Assembly (NCBI GenBank): GCA_900155495.1 | Contig: FTLJ01000250.1 | Span: 1-64,000, forward strand | Reading direction: 5' to 3' | Source of the DNA: Porogramme epimiltina | Taxonomy: Eukaryota; Basidiomycota; Agaricomycetes; Polyporales; Polyporaceae | Length of the DNA stretch: 64,000 nucleotides | Shown here: in pieces, positions 1 through 10,000 of the stretch | How positions within the stretch are numbered: position 1 is the first letter of the stretch | Layout of the letters: every line of letters starts with the position of its first letter | Translations under genes and position numbers: made by a program | The notes under the pieces: model-generated | Seen by the model: only the letters and a program-made list of their open reading frames with translations | Database searches by the model: none | What the model was told of the DNA's origin: nothing

Positions 1-1564
1 GGGGCGGATCGAGATGGTGACAGAGGGAGAGAGATAGATGACGGGTGGGGGGGACCCAGCGCCCTAAGGGTGGGGTGGGGTAGGGGTAGGGGGGGAGGCG
101 GGGGCACACGCGCGGGGCGGCAGGCGGAGGAAGGAGGAAGGCGGCTCACATGTACAGGCCACGCGCGCTGGTAGGAGAACGCGTCCGGAGGCGGCCGCGA
201 GCAGCCCGGCGTAGTCGCCCACGAGCGAGACGGGGTCCACGAGGCCCGCGCGCAGGGCGTCGCCCCATACGAGCCCCGCGCCCCCGGTCCCGGCCTTGGG
301 TGCGCCTGAGGGTGCGAGTGCAGGAGTCAGTGTGTACGTGAGTAGGCGCAGGGCCGGCGGTCGAGGGGCGTGTGCATCCGGCGGAGGTCCGCCGAGGGGA
401 GGTGCGTGCGTACGTGCGCGTGCACGGCCACAGACGGGCACAGTCCACGAGTGCAGGGCAGGGAAGGCGAAGCGCGACGACCGGGCGTGGCGCGTTAGCG
501 GGGAGGGCGTGCGGAGATGGAAGCTCGTCAGCACACACGTACGCAGGGCCGAGGATTGCGCGGAGATCAGCGGGGCGGGGCGGGCGGGAGGGGAGGGGAC
601 GCGGGGGGACGGGACGAGTCGCGGAGAGAGAGGGGTTGTGTGTGTCGTACGCACCAGGGCCGACCGCGGATGGGAGCGCTCGCGGCGCGGGGAGGAGGAC
701 CGCCGCGACGAGGTGGAGATTGTGGGCCGCGCAGTACGCGTCGACGGTCTCGAACGCACGCGTGCAGTGTGCGCGCGAGCTCATGTCGAGCACAATGGGC
801 GCGACGAGGCCCCACGGCGCGTCAGGGGCGCCGGGCGATCGCTTGATACGCTGGTGCCATTCTTGTATGAGCTAGAAATATGGGCGGGGGCGCGCGGGCG
901 GCGGATATGTGGTACGTTCATTGTCGTTCATATCGCGCAACAGGGTCGGCAGGGGCGAGTGGGCGGTGGCGGTGCCGTCAGCGAGCGGGGATGCGAGCTC
1001 GGGCATAAGCACTCTCCGCTCACTCACCGACGACGAAGGTACGTTGACGTTAGGATCTGCGGATATTGGGGGCGTAGGCTTGTCTGGACAGAGCGCAAAG
1101 ACGGTGTATCCGAGCTGCGAGAAGCTGAGGGCGGCGTGCCGCCCGAGGCCTGTGAAATACGGTGTTCATCGTTGGTAATGGCGAAGATGAGGGCGCACCC
1201 GACGAGCGCGGCGTCGGAGAGGCGGGGGTTAAAAAAAGAGGGGTGAGTCCGCGCTTGCGCGATTGAGCGGCGTTGGGCCCTCTCCTCGGAAGTACTGACC
1301 GTCATCTCCGCCTACGATCAACACGGCGCTCTCGCGCGGACGGTATACGGCGCAGGGAGGGACCGCGAGGAGCGCACATAGGCGGTCGTGTGCGGAGTCT
1401 AGGAGCGCATCGAAGAGCGCATATACCCATGCGAAGAGGCGCAGTGCCAAGTATAGGGGGAGCAGCAACTTGCAGTGAAGGTGGACGGGGCTGGATCCTG
1501 GGTCGATGAGGGGGTCATACGAGGTGGAAATCTGACGAGGGAGGAGCGGATCGTACGACGCCAT
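1..1564 (-). CDS. DUF1776 / YSC83-like short-chain dehydrogenase-fold protein (3' end outside window)
   Basis: The start is the ATG at 1564 and the reading goes leftward. Exon 1 (1564-1300) encodes a hydrophobic stretch (LLLPLYLALRLFAWVYALF) and then VLIVGGDDG, which resembles the glycine-rich nucleotide-binding turn of an SDR fold. After a GTCAGT donor, exon 2 (1149-1028) continues LGRHAALSFSQLGYTVFALC. Exon 3 (871-655) reads LIQEWHQR...APWGLVAPIVLDMSS...TVDAYCAAHNLHLVAAVLLP. These blocks, in this order, fit the fungal DUF1776 family, which includes the poorly characterised yeast mitochondrial protein Ysc83. Further left, WGDALRAGLVDPVSLVGDYAGLLAAASGRVLLP (about 290-160) matches the expected next block. 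The exon or exons between 655 and 290 were not resolved, and a donor near 150 suggests the gene continues past the left edge. The biochemical function of the family is unknown. Confidence 0.72.
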
Positions 1565-2292
1565 CGCGCGTGTGCTCTGTGGGATGTCGGGGCAGCGACG
1601 GGAGGGAACGGGGTGCTGGGCGGTGGACGGTGGAAGGGAGGAGGCGAGCACAATATCTGGGCGATATTCGCTCGAAGGGGAGACGTAAGGCGCCGGCGCT
1701 CGGCGGGATGGGCGGCTGGGGGTGGCGGCGCGCGGGAATTGGCCCCTGTGCATGTACGGACCGCCAGCCGAAGGAGGGGGGCGGGCGAGCTTCGACTAGA
1801 GCTTCGACCCGGAAGGCGTCAGGTCAGCGGCGAGCGCGAGCCGCGGATGCTTCTCAGCCATCTGCCACCTCTTTCCGACCGTATGGCTCATTCTCGGGCC
1901 TCGGCGGTCGAGGTAGGGCGTCATTGCCAAGTTGCCTTCCGCGATCGGAATGTGCTCAACAGAATACGCTGTCATGCCCACGAAATTGGGGGACGAATCC
2001 CTCCCTGCGTTGCACGTTCGGAACCAGTCTATAGCGAGTACTCCCATGCGATGATGGGGCACGGTCTCTCTATCGTCTACATAAAATACATTGAGTCCGT
2101 ATGGGTATTGTCTACGCAGAGGCAGATAGGAATGTGGAGAAATGCCAACAATACAGTCTAGGGAAGTGTCCATGATACATGCGCCAGCAGCCTGTGGGGT
2201 ATGGTCCATGTGGAGCGACAACAATCGGCAATAGTACTTTTGAGAATGAAGCGCGAGGGGCGCATGCTCTCGGATCATCGTGGTTGACGCAC
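1565..2292. other. Intergenic stretch with an unassigned minus-strand open frame
   Basis: This lies between the ATG of the DUF1776 gene and the stop of the 61-aa gene. It should hold the DUF1776 promoter and the 3' UTR of the small gene. A minus-strand frame stays open from about 2296 down to 1796, but it has no clear start context or recognisable motif. Confidence 0.4.
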
Positions 2293-2665
2293 TCATGGCG
2301 CTTTGGAGATGCTATTGACACTGGAGAGGCTGCACGTAAGTTAGAGCATCGCGCGGAAACGTGTATCAAAAACATAGACACCCACGGCAGTTTCACGGGA
2401 TCGGGGCTTCCGTCGTCAAGCCTGATAACAACGTATCGAAGACCCTGCATGGTGCCGGCGTGTCAGCGCCCGCCAAGAGCCGAGGCAGCGAGAAGCGGTG
2501 GCACGCTCACCTCTATGGTTTCCGTGGTTTTGACAACGCCGGTGTGGGTCCTGCCACCTTCGAGGAAGAAGACGCGGGTGCCGACCTAGTGGTTATGACA
2601 AGCGCGTCAGTCCCGCCACTGGTACCGAGTGGAGGTATGAGACCACTTACGGGGAATGGCTCCAT
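2293..2665 (-). CDS. Tiny four-exon gene, 61-aa basic-acidic beta-rich protein of unknown function
   Basis: Four short exons join in frame: 2665-2651, 2585-2511, 2444-2386 and 2329-2293 (186 nt, 61 codons plus TGA). The donors are GTAAGT, GTGAGC and GTGGGT. The acceptors are CACTAG, ATGCAG and GTGCAG, and the last is preceded by a CTAAC branch-point sequence. The protein starts MEPFPVGTRVFFLEGGRTH, continues with a TGVVKTTETIE strand and a YVVIRLDDG strand, and ends in KLPLSSVNSISKAP. Alternating hydrophobic residues around gly-rich turns suggest a small SH3-like or Tudor-like beta-barrel, but this is inference and I do not recognise a named family. No single exon is long enough for an ORF-based caller. 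A TATA-like element lies about 65 nt upstream. An alternative third donor (GTGTCT) would give a shorter, less convincing C-terminus. Confidence 0.62.
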
Positions 2666-2728
2666 ACGATTCACGCTGAGTGAGATGACCGGAGGGGGTT
2701 GGAGCATAAACTGTTGACGGAACCCGTC

Positions 2729-2735
2729 TTATATG
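2729..2735 (-). promoter_or_regulatory. TATA-like box of the 61-aa gene
   Basis: On the minus strand the sequence reads CATATAAGACGG. It sits about 65 nt upstream of the ATG at 2665, a plausible core-promoter position that independently supports the small gene. Confidence 0.45.
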
Positions 2736-3660
2736 CGACCAGAGCGAGCGCAGGGTATTGCGAAGTCCACTGTCACGGACCCCACGGAATGAAATGAAGT
2801 AACGCATCTCATTGTTGGCTAATGGTTGTGAAGGGGAGCCATTCCACGAGAATCCACCCTGACCGGCTCTCGTAACGGAAGAGGGGAAGGGCTTTGCATG
2901 TAAAGCAGCAGGCGAGTATTGGGTTAGAAATCGCGAGAGGTCTAGGCTTGGGGGCTCCCAAGGGCGGACACATGTTGAGGAACCAGCCTGGAACCAGATC
3001 ACAGAAGGAAATTGCGAGTCCACAGGATGCTTCGCGGGAAATAGGGAGCAGGAGCCGGAAGGGAGATACAGGATCAAATAGGGAGAAGAGAAGTCGTGCA
3101 TGCCTTGATCTGGTTGCCGTGAAGTGAAGGCACGAGGATGCCTGAAGGTGGGCCTGCGCCCGCGAACTAGTAAACGCCTGGTTGGGCTGTCTGATAGAGA
3201 GCGATGCTGGCAATCGACGACCCGTTCGCAGTGGCCAAGAAGGTGTGCATATTTGCCAGCTCTCGGCATCATACAGAAAGAAGCAGTTGGTCCGACGAGG
3301 TAAGAAGGGCGCGGCAGGGGGGTCATAGCAAATGGAGCTAAAACCCAGAAGGGATATCAATTGTGGCCCCTGCTCTGCAGCGTCGCTGTGTGTGCACGGG
3401 CTGGCTGGCGGCGCGTCAGGGGTGAGCGAGCCCGCGATGGTCTGGGATCCTCTCTGCAGGGAGGCGGTGAACAGCCCTCCTGGGCAACTCCTGGTTGCCG
3501 CGATGGGTGGACGAGGAGGGTCCGTGAGCCACAGAGAGCGGCGGTTCAGTGCAGGCGCTGTGCGGCATGCAATGTTCCCTATTTGCAGCCCTCCCCACCA
3601 GTTACATAAATGCCCTAGCGCCTGAGCGCGTGCGCCCCCGCGCGCTCCATCCTCACCGCC
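2736..3660. other. Divergent intergenic region between the 61-aa gene and LST8
   Basis: This spacer must contain the promoters of both divergent genes. Minus-strand frames of 183 and 239 codons overlap here (about 2809-3360 and 2607-3326). Neither shows a motif, a signal peptide or a convincing splice pattern. I see no supported gene. Confidence 0.45.
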
Positions 3661-5423
3661 ATGCCCGTGCAGGCCAGACCCTCCGCATCCTCTGCTCCTC
3701 GCGCCGACATGTCAGTCATCCTCGTCACCGGCTCGTACGACCACGAGATCCGCTTCTGGGAGGCCTGGAGTGGCATCTGCTCCCGCACCATACCCAGGGC
3801 AGCCGAGTCTGGTGTGAGGCCTTCTACTACCCTGTGCGTGCTCAACGTCCGTTCACCCTCGCGCATCCTCCGTCTGCGAGCAGCAAGTCAACCGCCTCGC
3901 AATATCACCAGAGTGAGCAAGCCCCCCTCTCGTCCGCACGCCTCGCTTCCCCCGTCCCTTCCCTTACTCAATCCGCCGCACTAGCAAACGTCTCCTCGCG
4001 GCGGCGATTCACAAGAAAGCGTATATCTATGAGATTGCCGCTCCGCCATCAGCGGGCCCGGTGCGTGTGCTAGTCCCTAAGGTCGCACTGCCGCACGTCG
4101 ATTCATTGCTCGCCCCCGTGCACTATTAGGTGGCGATATTTGAAGGTCATAACGGCAACATCACTTCGGTATGCTTCCACTCCGAGGGCAAATGGTTAGT
4201 CACCGGTAGCGAAGATGGGACTATCAAAATCTGGGATCTCCGGTACGTACCTTTGCCGTTCGGACACCCTGTAATCTAAAGCGGCGTGTTCATGTTCAGA
4301 AGCAGCAGCCACCTGCACAGAAATTACGACAACGAGGCGCCGGGTATGCCCCTACTTCTCCGCATACAATTAACATTGATGTTCCCACCATATACAGTCA
4401 ACGACGTAGTCGTGCACCCCAATCAAGGCGAATTGATCTCGTGCGACCAGGCCGGGCGAATTAAACAGTGGGACTTGTCTGAAAACATCTGTACCCACGA
4501 GCTGGTTCGTACTCTCTTTGTCCCGGGTACCCCGTCCCGCGTGGAATGAGGCAGGGTGGTAACAACCACCGCTCGCTTAGCAGTTGGGGGTCGCCCGCCC
4601 TCGAGCGTGCAACTCACGACTGCGGTGGAGAAAATCCGGTTGGCTGTCCTGATACCACCCTCGTCTCTTCGCTACGCCGGAGCGGCTTTCAACATCCGCA
4701 GTCCCCCAGAAGCTCATCCTGCCGCGCTCTAGACTCCCGGAGGCGACACGCCGATCCGTTCTATCAGCCTTGCCTCGGATGGTTCCTGCCTCGTCGCAGG
4801 CAGCGTGAAGGTTCGGTGCGTCGACCGAGCCCAAGATCGATGTTCTAACCGATATTGGCGTAGGGGAAATGCTACGTTTGGAAGATCAACGAGGAGCGAT
4901 CCGATCTACCACGATTTCAGGCAGTGACGATGTTCCAAGCTCATACGAAATACCTCACCCGGCTCCTGTTGAGTCCTGATGTCAAGTGTGTATGCTATGA
5001 TACTCCGAAGTGGCTACTACTCCAACCATGACTTCGCGCAGATACCTCGCGACCTGTTCGGCGGACACAACGGTTAAGATATGGTCCATTTCCCAGAATT
5101 ACGAGTTCAGGCTGGAGAAAACACTGCAGGGGCACCAACGCTGGGTGTGGGACTGTGCGTTCAGCGCCGACTCGGCGTACCTAGTGACAGGCATGTCGAA
5201 TCAAACCTAAAACAGCGTATGCACAACCTGACTATGGCGATCTTAGCCTCCTCTGACCATACGGCACGCCTGTGGGATATGTCCACGGGAGAAACTGTAC
5301 GACAGTACAACGGTCATCAGAAAGGTTCGTTCGGGCTCTATGATCGGACATTGCGGCCTCCGTTGACGTCCCCATTTCTCCCCAGCGGCGGTGTGTTGCG
5401 CGTTGCACGACGGGGCGGGCTAG
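3661..5423 (+). CDS. LST8: LST8/WAT1, WD40 subunit of TOR complexes 1 and 2
   Basis: LST8 is a seven-bladed WD40 propeller that binds the TOR kinase domain in TORC1 and TORC2. Eleven exons close perfectly in frame: 3661-3813, 3884-3912, 3985-4060, 4130-4242, 4300-4343, 4398-4504, 4733-4810, 4864-4985, 5042-5190, 5247-5324 and 5386-5423 (987 nt, 328 aa). Family landmarks are [106 protein letters not shown] and the C-terminal [28 protein letters not shown]. The in-frame Met at 3709 (312 aa) fits the family's usual start MSVILV; the 3661 ATG has a good context (ACCGCCATG). The ninth intron needs a GC donor (CAG|GCATGT at 5191). The gene is very intron-dense, with several exons under 50 nt. Confidence 0.93.
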
Positions 5424-7043
5424 TTTGCACCCTCTTATCCTCGTGTACGATACTCGGTGCGAATACATAACGGCCGACGGGTCGTTTCGATCGCGAATCT
5501 CCAATTCTAGCTGCTGCTTCTTGACAGCTCTATCTGAAGGTTAGGGAATTCCTCATTGCATTCCCGGACAATGACTGCAGGTACGTCACCGCGGCAGTGC
5601 CCTGAGTCTTCTAGGACTCTCAACACGAGTAAGCCTAGGCCGGGCATCCAGGAGAATGTTCCGGGGGCACAGAAAACAGGGACACGGGAGACATGCGTGA
5701 CATAGTTGAGAGAATCTCAGAACATGCGAACCCGCCGGCCTGGGAAGGTGAGCTACGAACGCGATCTCATCATTCGGGTGATGAGATCTCGAATTCGTGG
5801 TCGCGTGCGCGCGAAGCCCCCGTCGCTGTAATCAACCGAACAGGCCCCACCACCCGCCCTCCGCGTGCCCCGCGCGCCGCCGCGCAGGTCGCGACAGTGG
5901 GAGCCCGGCTGCGCGCGCCGGGCGACCGAGCGGGGCGCAGTCGCGCGCGGCCCCGTTTCTCTCACAGCCCGTCGGACAGGACGCGCCGCACCTAGGGCGT
6001 GTCGCGCGCGAGGGCGCGCGCGTGTCCGGGGCATTCAGACAGCGCTGAATGAGGTGGGAGCGGCGGACACACGCGGCGGAAAGTCCGAGGTTGGCAGACG
6101 CGCGCGGGGCCGACGGCCTGCCTGGACCCCCGGTGTGGGGTGGTTTCTCCGCGCGTGGGCTTGGGCTTGGGCTTCGCGAGGTCTGACGATCTGAAGCTTG
6201 AAGTATGTTGTCCTCGCTCTTGCATCGCGAGGCACGAGCCGGGGAGGAAGCCGCGGGACGGAGGGGCTAGTGCTGCTGCCGCCGCCTTCCTTGTGCCCTC
6301 TCTCCGAACTCCGAAGTGCGCTTCCGTGCCGAGGCTGGGAAGCGGGTGCGGGGCTTGTTGTAACCCGGGGGTTCGTTGCTATACACTTGCCTACCTGCGC
6401 GAGGCCGACTGCACCCGCCGAGGCCCAAGGGGTGGAAGTGACGATCCGCTTCCCGGCGGTTCGGGGGGGACGCGAGGAGGTCAGCGGGCAGCCCGCGGCC
6501 GCGTTCTGCATTCGACGAAGGGCGAGGTAGAGTTGAGGGGAGGAGGGGTGCGTGCGCTCGCGGAGGCCTCGTCGAGGGCGAGCGAGCGTCGCGGCAGCAT
6601 CTGGCCACCGGCGTCGAGGGGTGGCGTCACGGTGCGGAGGTACAGAGCGGATCCGTAGGAGGTGTAAGTAGACGCGGACGGAAGCGGGACGGAGGGCTCC
6701 GGCGGGACTCCGGGGCGGTCGGCTGGCCAATGATGCGGGGGGCAAAGGGGCCCGCTCAAGCCAAGTAATTCTAAGCAGAACGGCCGGCAGGGCGGCAGGG
6801 AGTGGTTGAACATTGTGCCCATGTAAGATTGCAGGAAGAGGCGCGATCACTTCCAATGACTCGACGCACGGAGGTGCGCCACAGTTAGGGGTTTTACAGC
6901 CTCAGGAGGCAGCAGCTCAGTTTTTCTCCTTGACCAAGACCACCATCCTACCACCTCTGCCCCCTCGCGCACCGCTGCGACAGCCCCTCCGTGGTCTCAC
7001 ACATTGCTCTCGCCCAGTCCGACCAACGATCTGCTAACGTTCT
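5424..7043. other. GC-rich spacer between LST8 and GLT1
   Basis: This holds the LST8 3' UTR, a very GC- and CpG-rich island at about 5850-6130 and, near 6920-6990, a pyrimidine-rich tract immediately upstream of GLT1 that looks like promoter or 5' leader. Long open frames on both strands follow from GC content and show no motif. I see no supported gene. Confidence 0.5.
5763..5788. repeat. Perfect 10-bp inverted repeat with 6-nt loop
   Basis: GATCTCATCA (5763-5772) and TGATGAGATC (5779-5788) are exact reverse complements around TTCGGG. The element lies about 340 bp past the LST8 stop. Its function is unknown; it could form a hairpin in RNA or bind a dimeric protein. Confidence 0.6.
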
Positions 7044-10000
7044 ATGGCCATCGTTGATTGTCACGCTGATCGTCCTACTTTATCTACCTCCATATCTGAA
7101 CGTGATTCTCAAAATGGGTTCAACGCCGTCCAGCGCGATCCGTCCTCATGGGACGCCTCTCTTCCCGCAAGCCAGGGCTTATACCTGAACGACTTCGAGA
7201 AGGATGCCTGCGGTGTCGGCTTCATCTGCCACATCAAGGGCGCCCAGTCCCACAAGATCGTCTCCGATGCCCGCCAGCTCCTCTGCGCGATGACCCACCG
7301 CGGTGCGACCGGCGCAGACGTGCGCGACGGCGACGGCGCGGGTGTCATGACCGGCATCCCGCACGGGTTCTTCAAGCGCGAGGCCGAGCGCGAGATCGGC
7401 TGCGAGCTCCCCGAGGCCGGCGAGTACGCCGTCGGGAACGTGTTCTTCAAGGCGCACGACGCCGTCGGCCTCCAGCAGCAGCAGGGCGTGTTCTCCAAGC
7501 TCGCGGGCGACCTTGGTCTCCGCGTCCTCGGCTGGCGCGAGGTCCCGACGGACGGGACGATCCTTGGCCCGGCCGCGGCGAGCAAGGAGCCGGTCGTCCT
7601 CCAGCCGTTCGTCGTCCTCCGCGCATCCTACGGCGAGGGCCGGACGTCCCGCGCCGGCCCGTTCGACGCCAAACTCTTCGAGCGCCAGCTCTACATCCTC
7701 CGCAAGCGCGCGACGCACACCATGTTCGTCCCTCTCTCCTTCTTCTCGCACCCCGCGCACCCCGCGCTGATGCCGAGGCACCACCAGCTCGCTCTCGAAG
7801 GGCTTCTACGTCTGCTCGCTCTCGTCTAAGAACATCGTCTACAAGGGCCAGCTCTCCCCGTCGCAGGTGTACAGCTACTACCACGACCTCAACCATGTCC
7901 TCTACCGCGCGCACTTCGCCCTCGTCCACTCGCGCTTCTCGACGAACACATTCCCGAGCTGGGACCGCGCGCAGCCGATGAGGATGGCCGCTCACAACGG
8001 TGCGTCACAGTTTTCCTACTCACGCACGATGGGCAGCGCGAATTTCGGGTCTGGGGAACATTGCTCGCCAAGCCGGTCGTCTCGACTATCACTTAGCTCT
8101 ACGCATGACCGCTTCATAGGGGTATCATCGCGGACTAGTGCACGGCTTTGGACATGTGACTTCGTACGCATATATGCACGGAGATTCAGATAAAATATAT
8201 TCAGTGGGAGGAGGACAGGCACGACGGGGTTTGCCTACAGAACGTTCCATACTGGAAGCTCGCCGCTGCCCTTTGCGACTGTTGAGAGCACTTTAAGGAC
8301 ACATGTTGACTATATCTCTATGTCGCTGTACCGATAGGTGAAATCAACACCCTTCGCGGGAACAGGAACTGGATGCGCGCCCGTGAGGGCGTGCTCTCCT
8401 CGTCGCAGTTCGGCGACCAGCTCGACCTCCTCTACCCCATCATCGAGTCCGGCGGCTCCGACTCCGCCGCGTTCGATAACGTCCTCGAGCTCCTCGTCGT
8501 GAACGGCGTCCTCACCCTCCCTGAGGCGGTCATGTTGATGATCCCCGAGGCGTGGCAGGGGAACGACACCATGGAGCCGGAGAAGAGGGCGTTCTACAAC
8601 TGGGCCGCCTGTCTCCAGGAGCCCTGGGACGGTCCCGCCCTGTTCACGTTCAGCGACGGCCGGTACTGCGGTGCCAACCTCGATCGTAACGGCCTGCGCC
8701 CGTGTCGCTACGTCGTGACCAACGAGGACATCATTGTATGCGCCTCAGAGGTCGGCGCTGTCTACATCGCACCGGAGACGGTTGTCCAGAAGGGTCGTCT
8801 CAAGCCCGGACGCATGCTCCTAGTCGACACCGAGGAGGGCCGCATCGTCGACGATAAGGAGCTCAAGCAGGCCACCGCGCGCAAGCAGAACTTCGCGTCG
8901 TGGGTCGAGTCGAACCTGCTCAACGTGCCGACGATCGTGAAGCGCGTCCAGCGCACGACGTCCGTCACGCCTTCCATCGACGAGTTCTCGCTCAGCACCG
9001 ACCCGAAGCTGCTCGCGTTCGGCTTCACCCACGAGCAGCTCAACTTGTTGATGCTCCCCATGTTCAACGACGGCAAGGAGGCCCTCGGCTCCATGGGCAA
9101 CGACGCCCCGCTCGCGGCGATGTCGACGCAGACGCGTTTGATTTACGACTACTTCCGCCAGCTGTTCGCGCAGGTCACGAACCCGCCGATCGACCCCATC
9201 CGCGAGTCCATCGTCATGTCGCTCGAGTGCTACGTCGGCCCCGAGGGCAACCTTCTCGAGATGAACCCTCAGCAGTGCCACCGCATCCTCCTCCCTTCCC
9301 CGATCCTGTCCCTCGAGGAGATGAACGCGATGAAGAACCTCAAGGACGCGTACAGCACCTGGCCTTCCTGCACCATCGACATCACCTTCCCGAAGGAGCA
9401 AGGCCTCCCCGGCTACAAGCTCGCCCTCGAGCGTGTCTGCAGCGAAGCCTCGCAGGCCATTGATGACGGGATGAAGGTGATCATCCTCTCCGACCGTGAG
9501 ACCGGCCCCTCCCGCGTTGCACTTTCCGCCCTCGTTGCGTGTGGCGGTGTCCACCACCACCTGGTTTCCCAGAAGAAACGCGCGAAGGTTGCGCTTATGG
9601 TCGAGACCGCGGAAGCGCGGGAGGTACACCACCTGTGCGTCCTGCTTGGTTACGGCGCGGACGCCATCTGCCCATGGCTCACGATGGAGAGCATCCATAA
9701 GGTAATCCGAGAGCGATTGTGAGTGCACCGCCCATTTTATAAAGCTCCCGCAGCCCCTGACGCGTGTTCGGCATTTCTAGGGTCAAGGATGACAAGACGC
9801 TCGACGACCTTATGGACAATTACCGTCATTCCGTCGATGGGGGTATCCTCAAGGTGATGTCCAAGATGGGCATTTCGACCCTGCAGTCGTACAAGGGCGC
9901 TCAAATCTTCGAAGCGCTCGGCTTGCACACCGAGGTTATCGAGAAGTGTTTCGTCGGCACCGCGAGCCGTGTCCAAGGAGCAACCTTCGATCTCTTGGCC

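Noticed and set aside
2607..3360. Two overlapping minus-strand frames of 183 and 239 codons
   Set aside because: No motif or signal peptide, and the right-hand part overlaps the promoter and first exons of the supported 61-aa gene.
6035..6856. 273-codon minus-strand open frame in the GC island upstream of GLT1
   Set aside because: Arg/Pro/Ala-rich composition expected from GC-rich DNA, no motif, and open frames exist on both strands at the same place.
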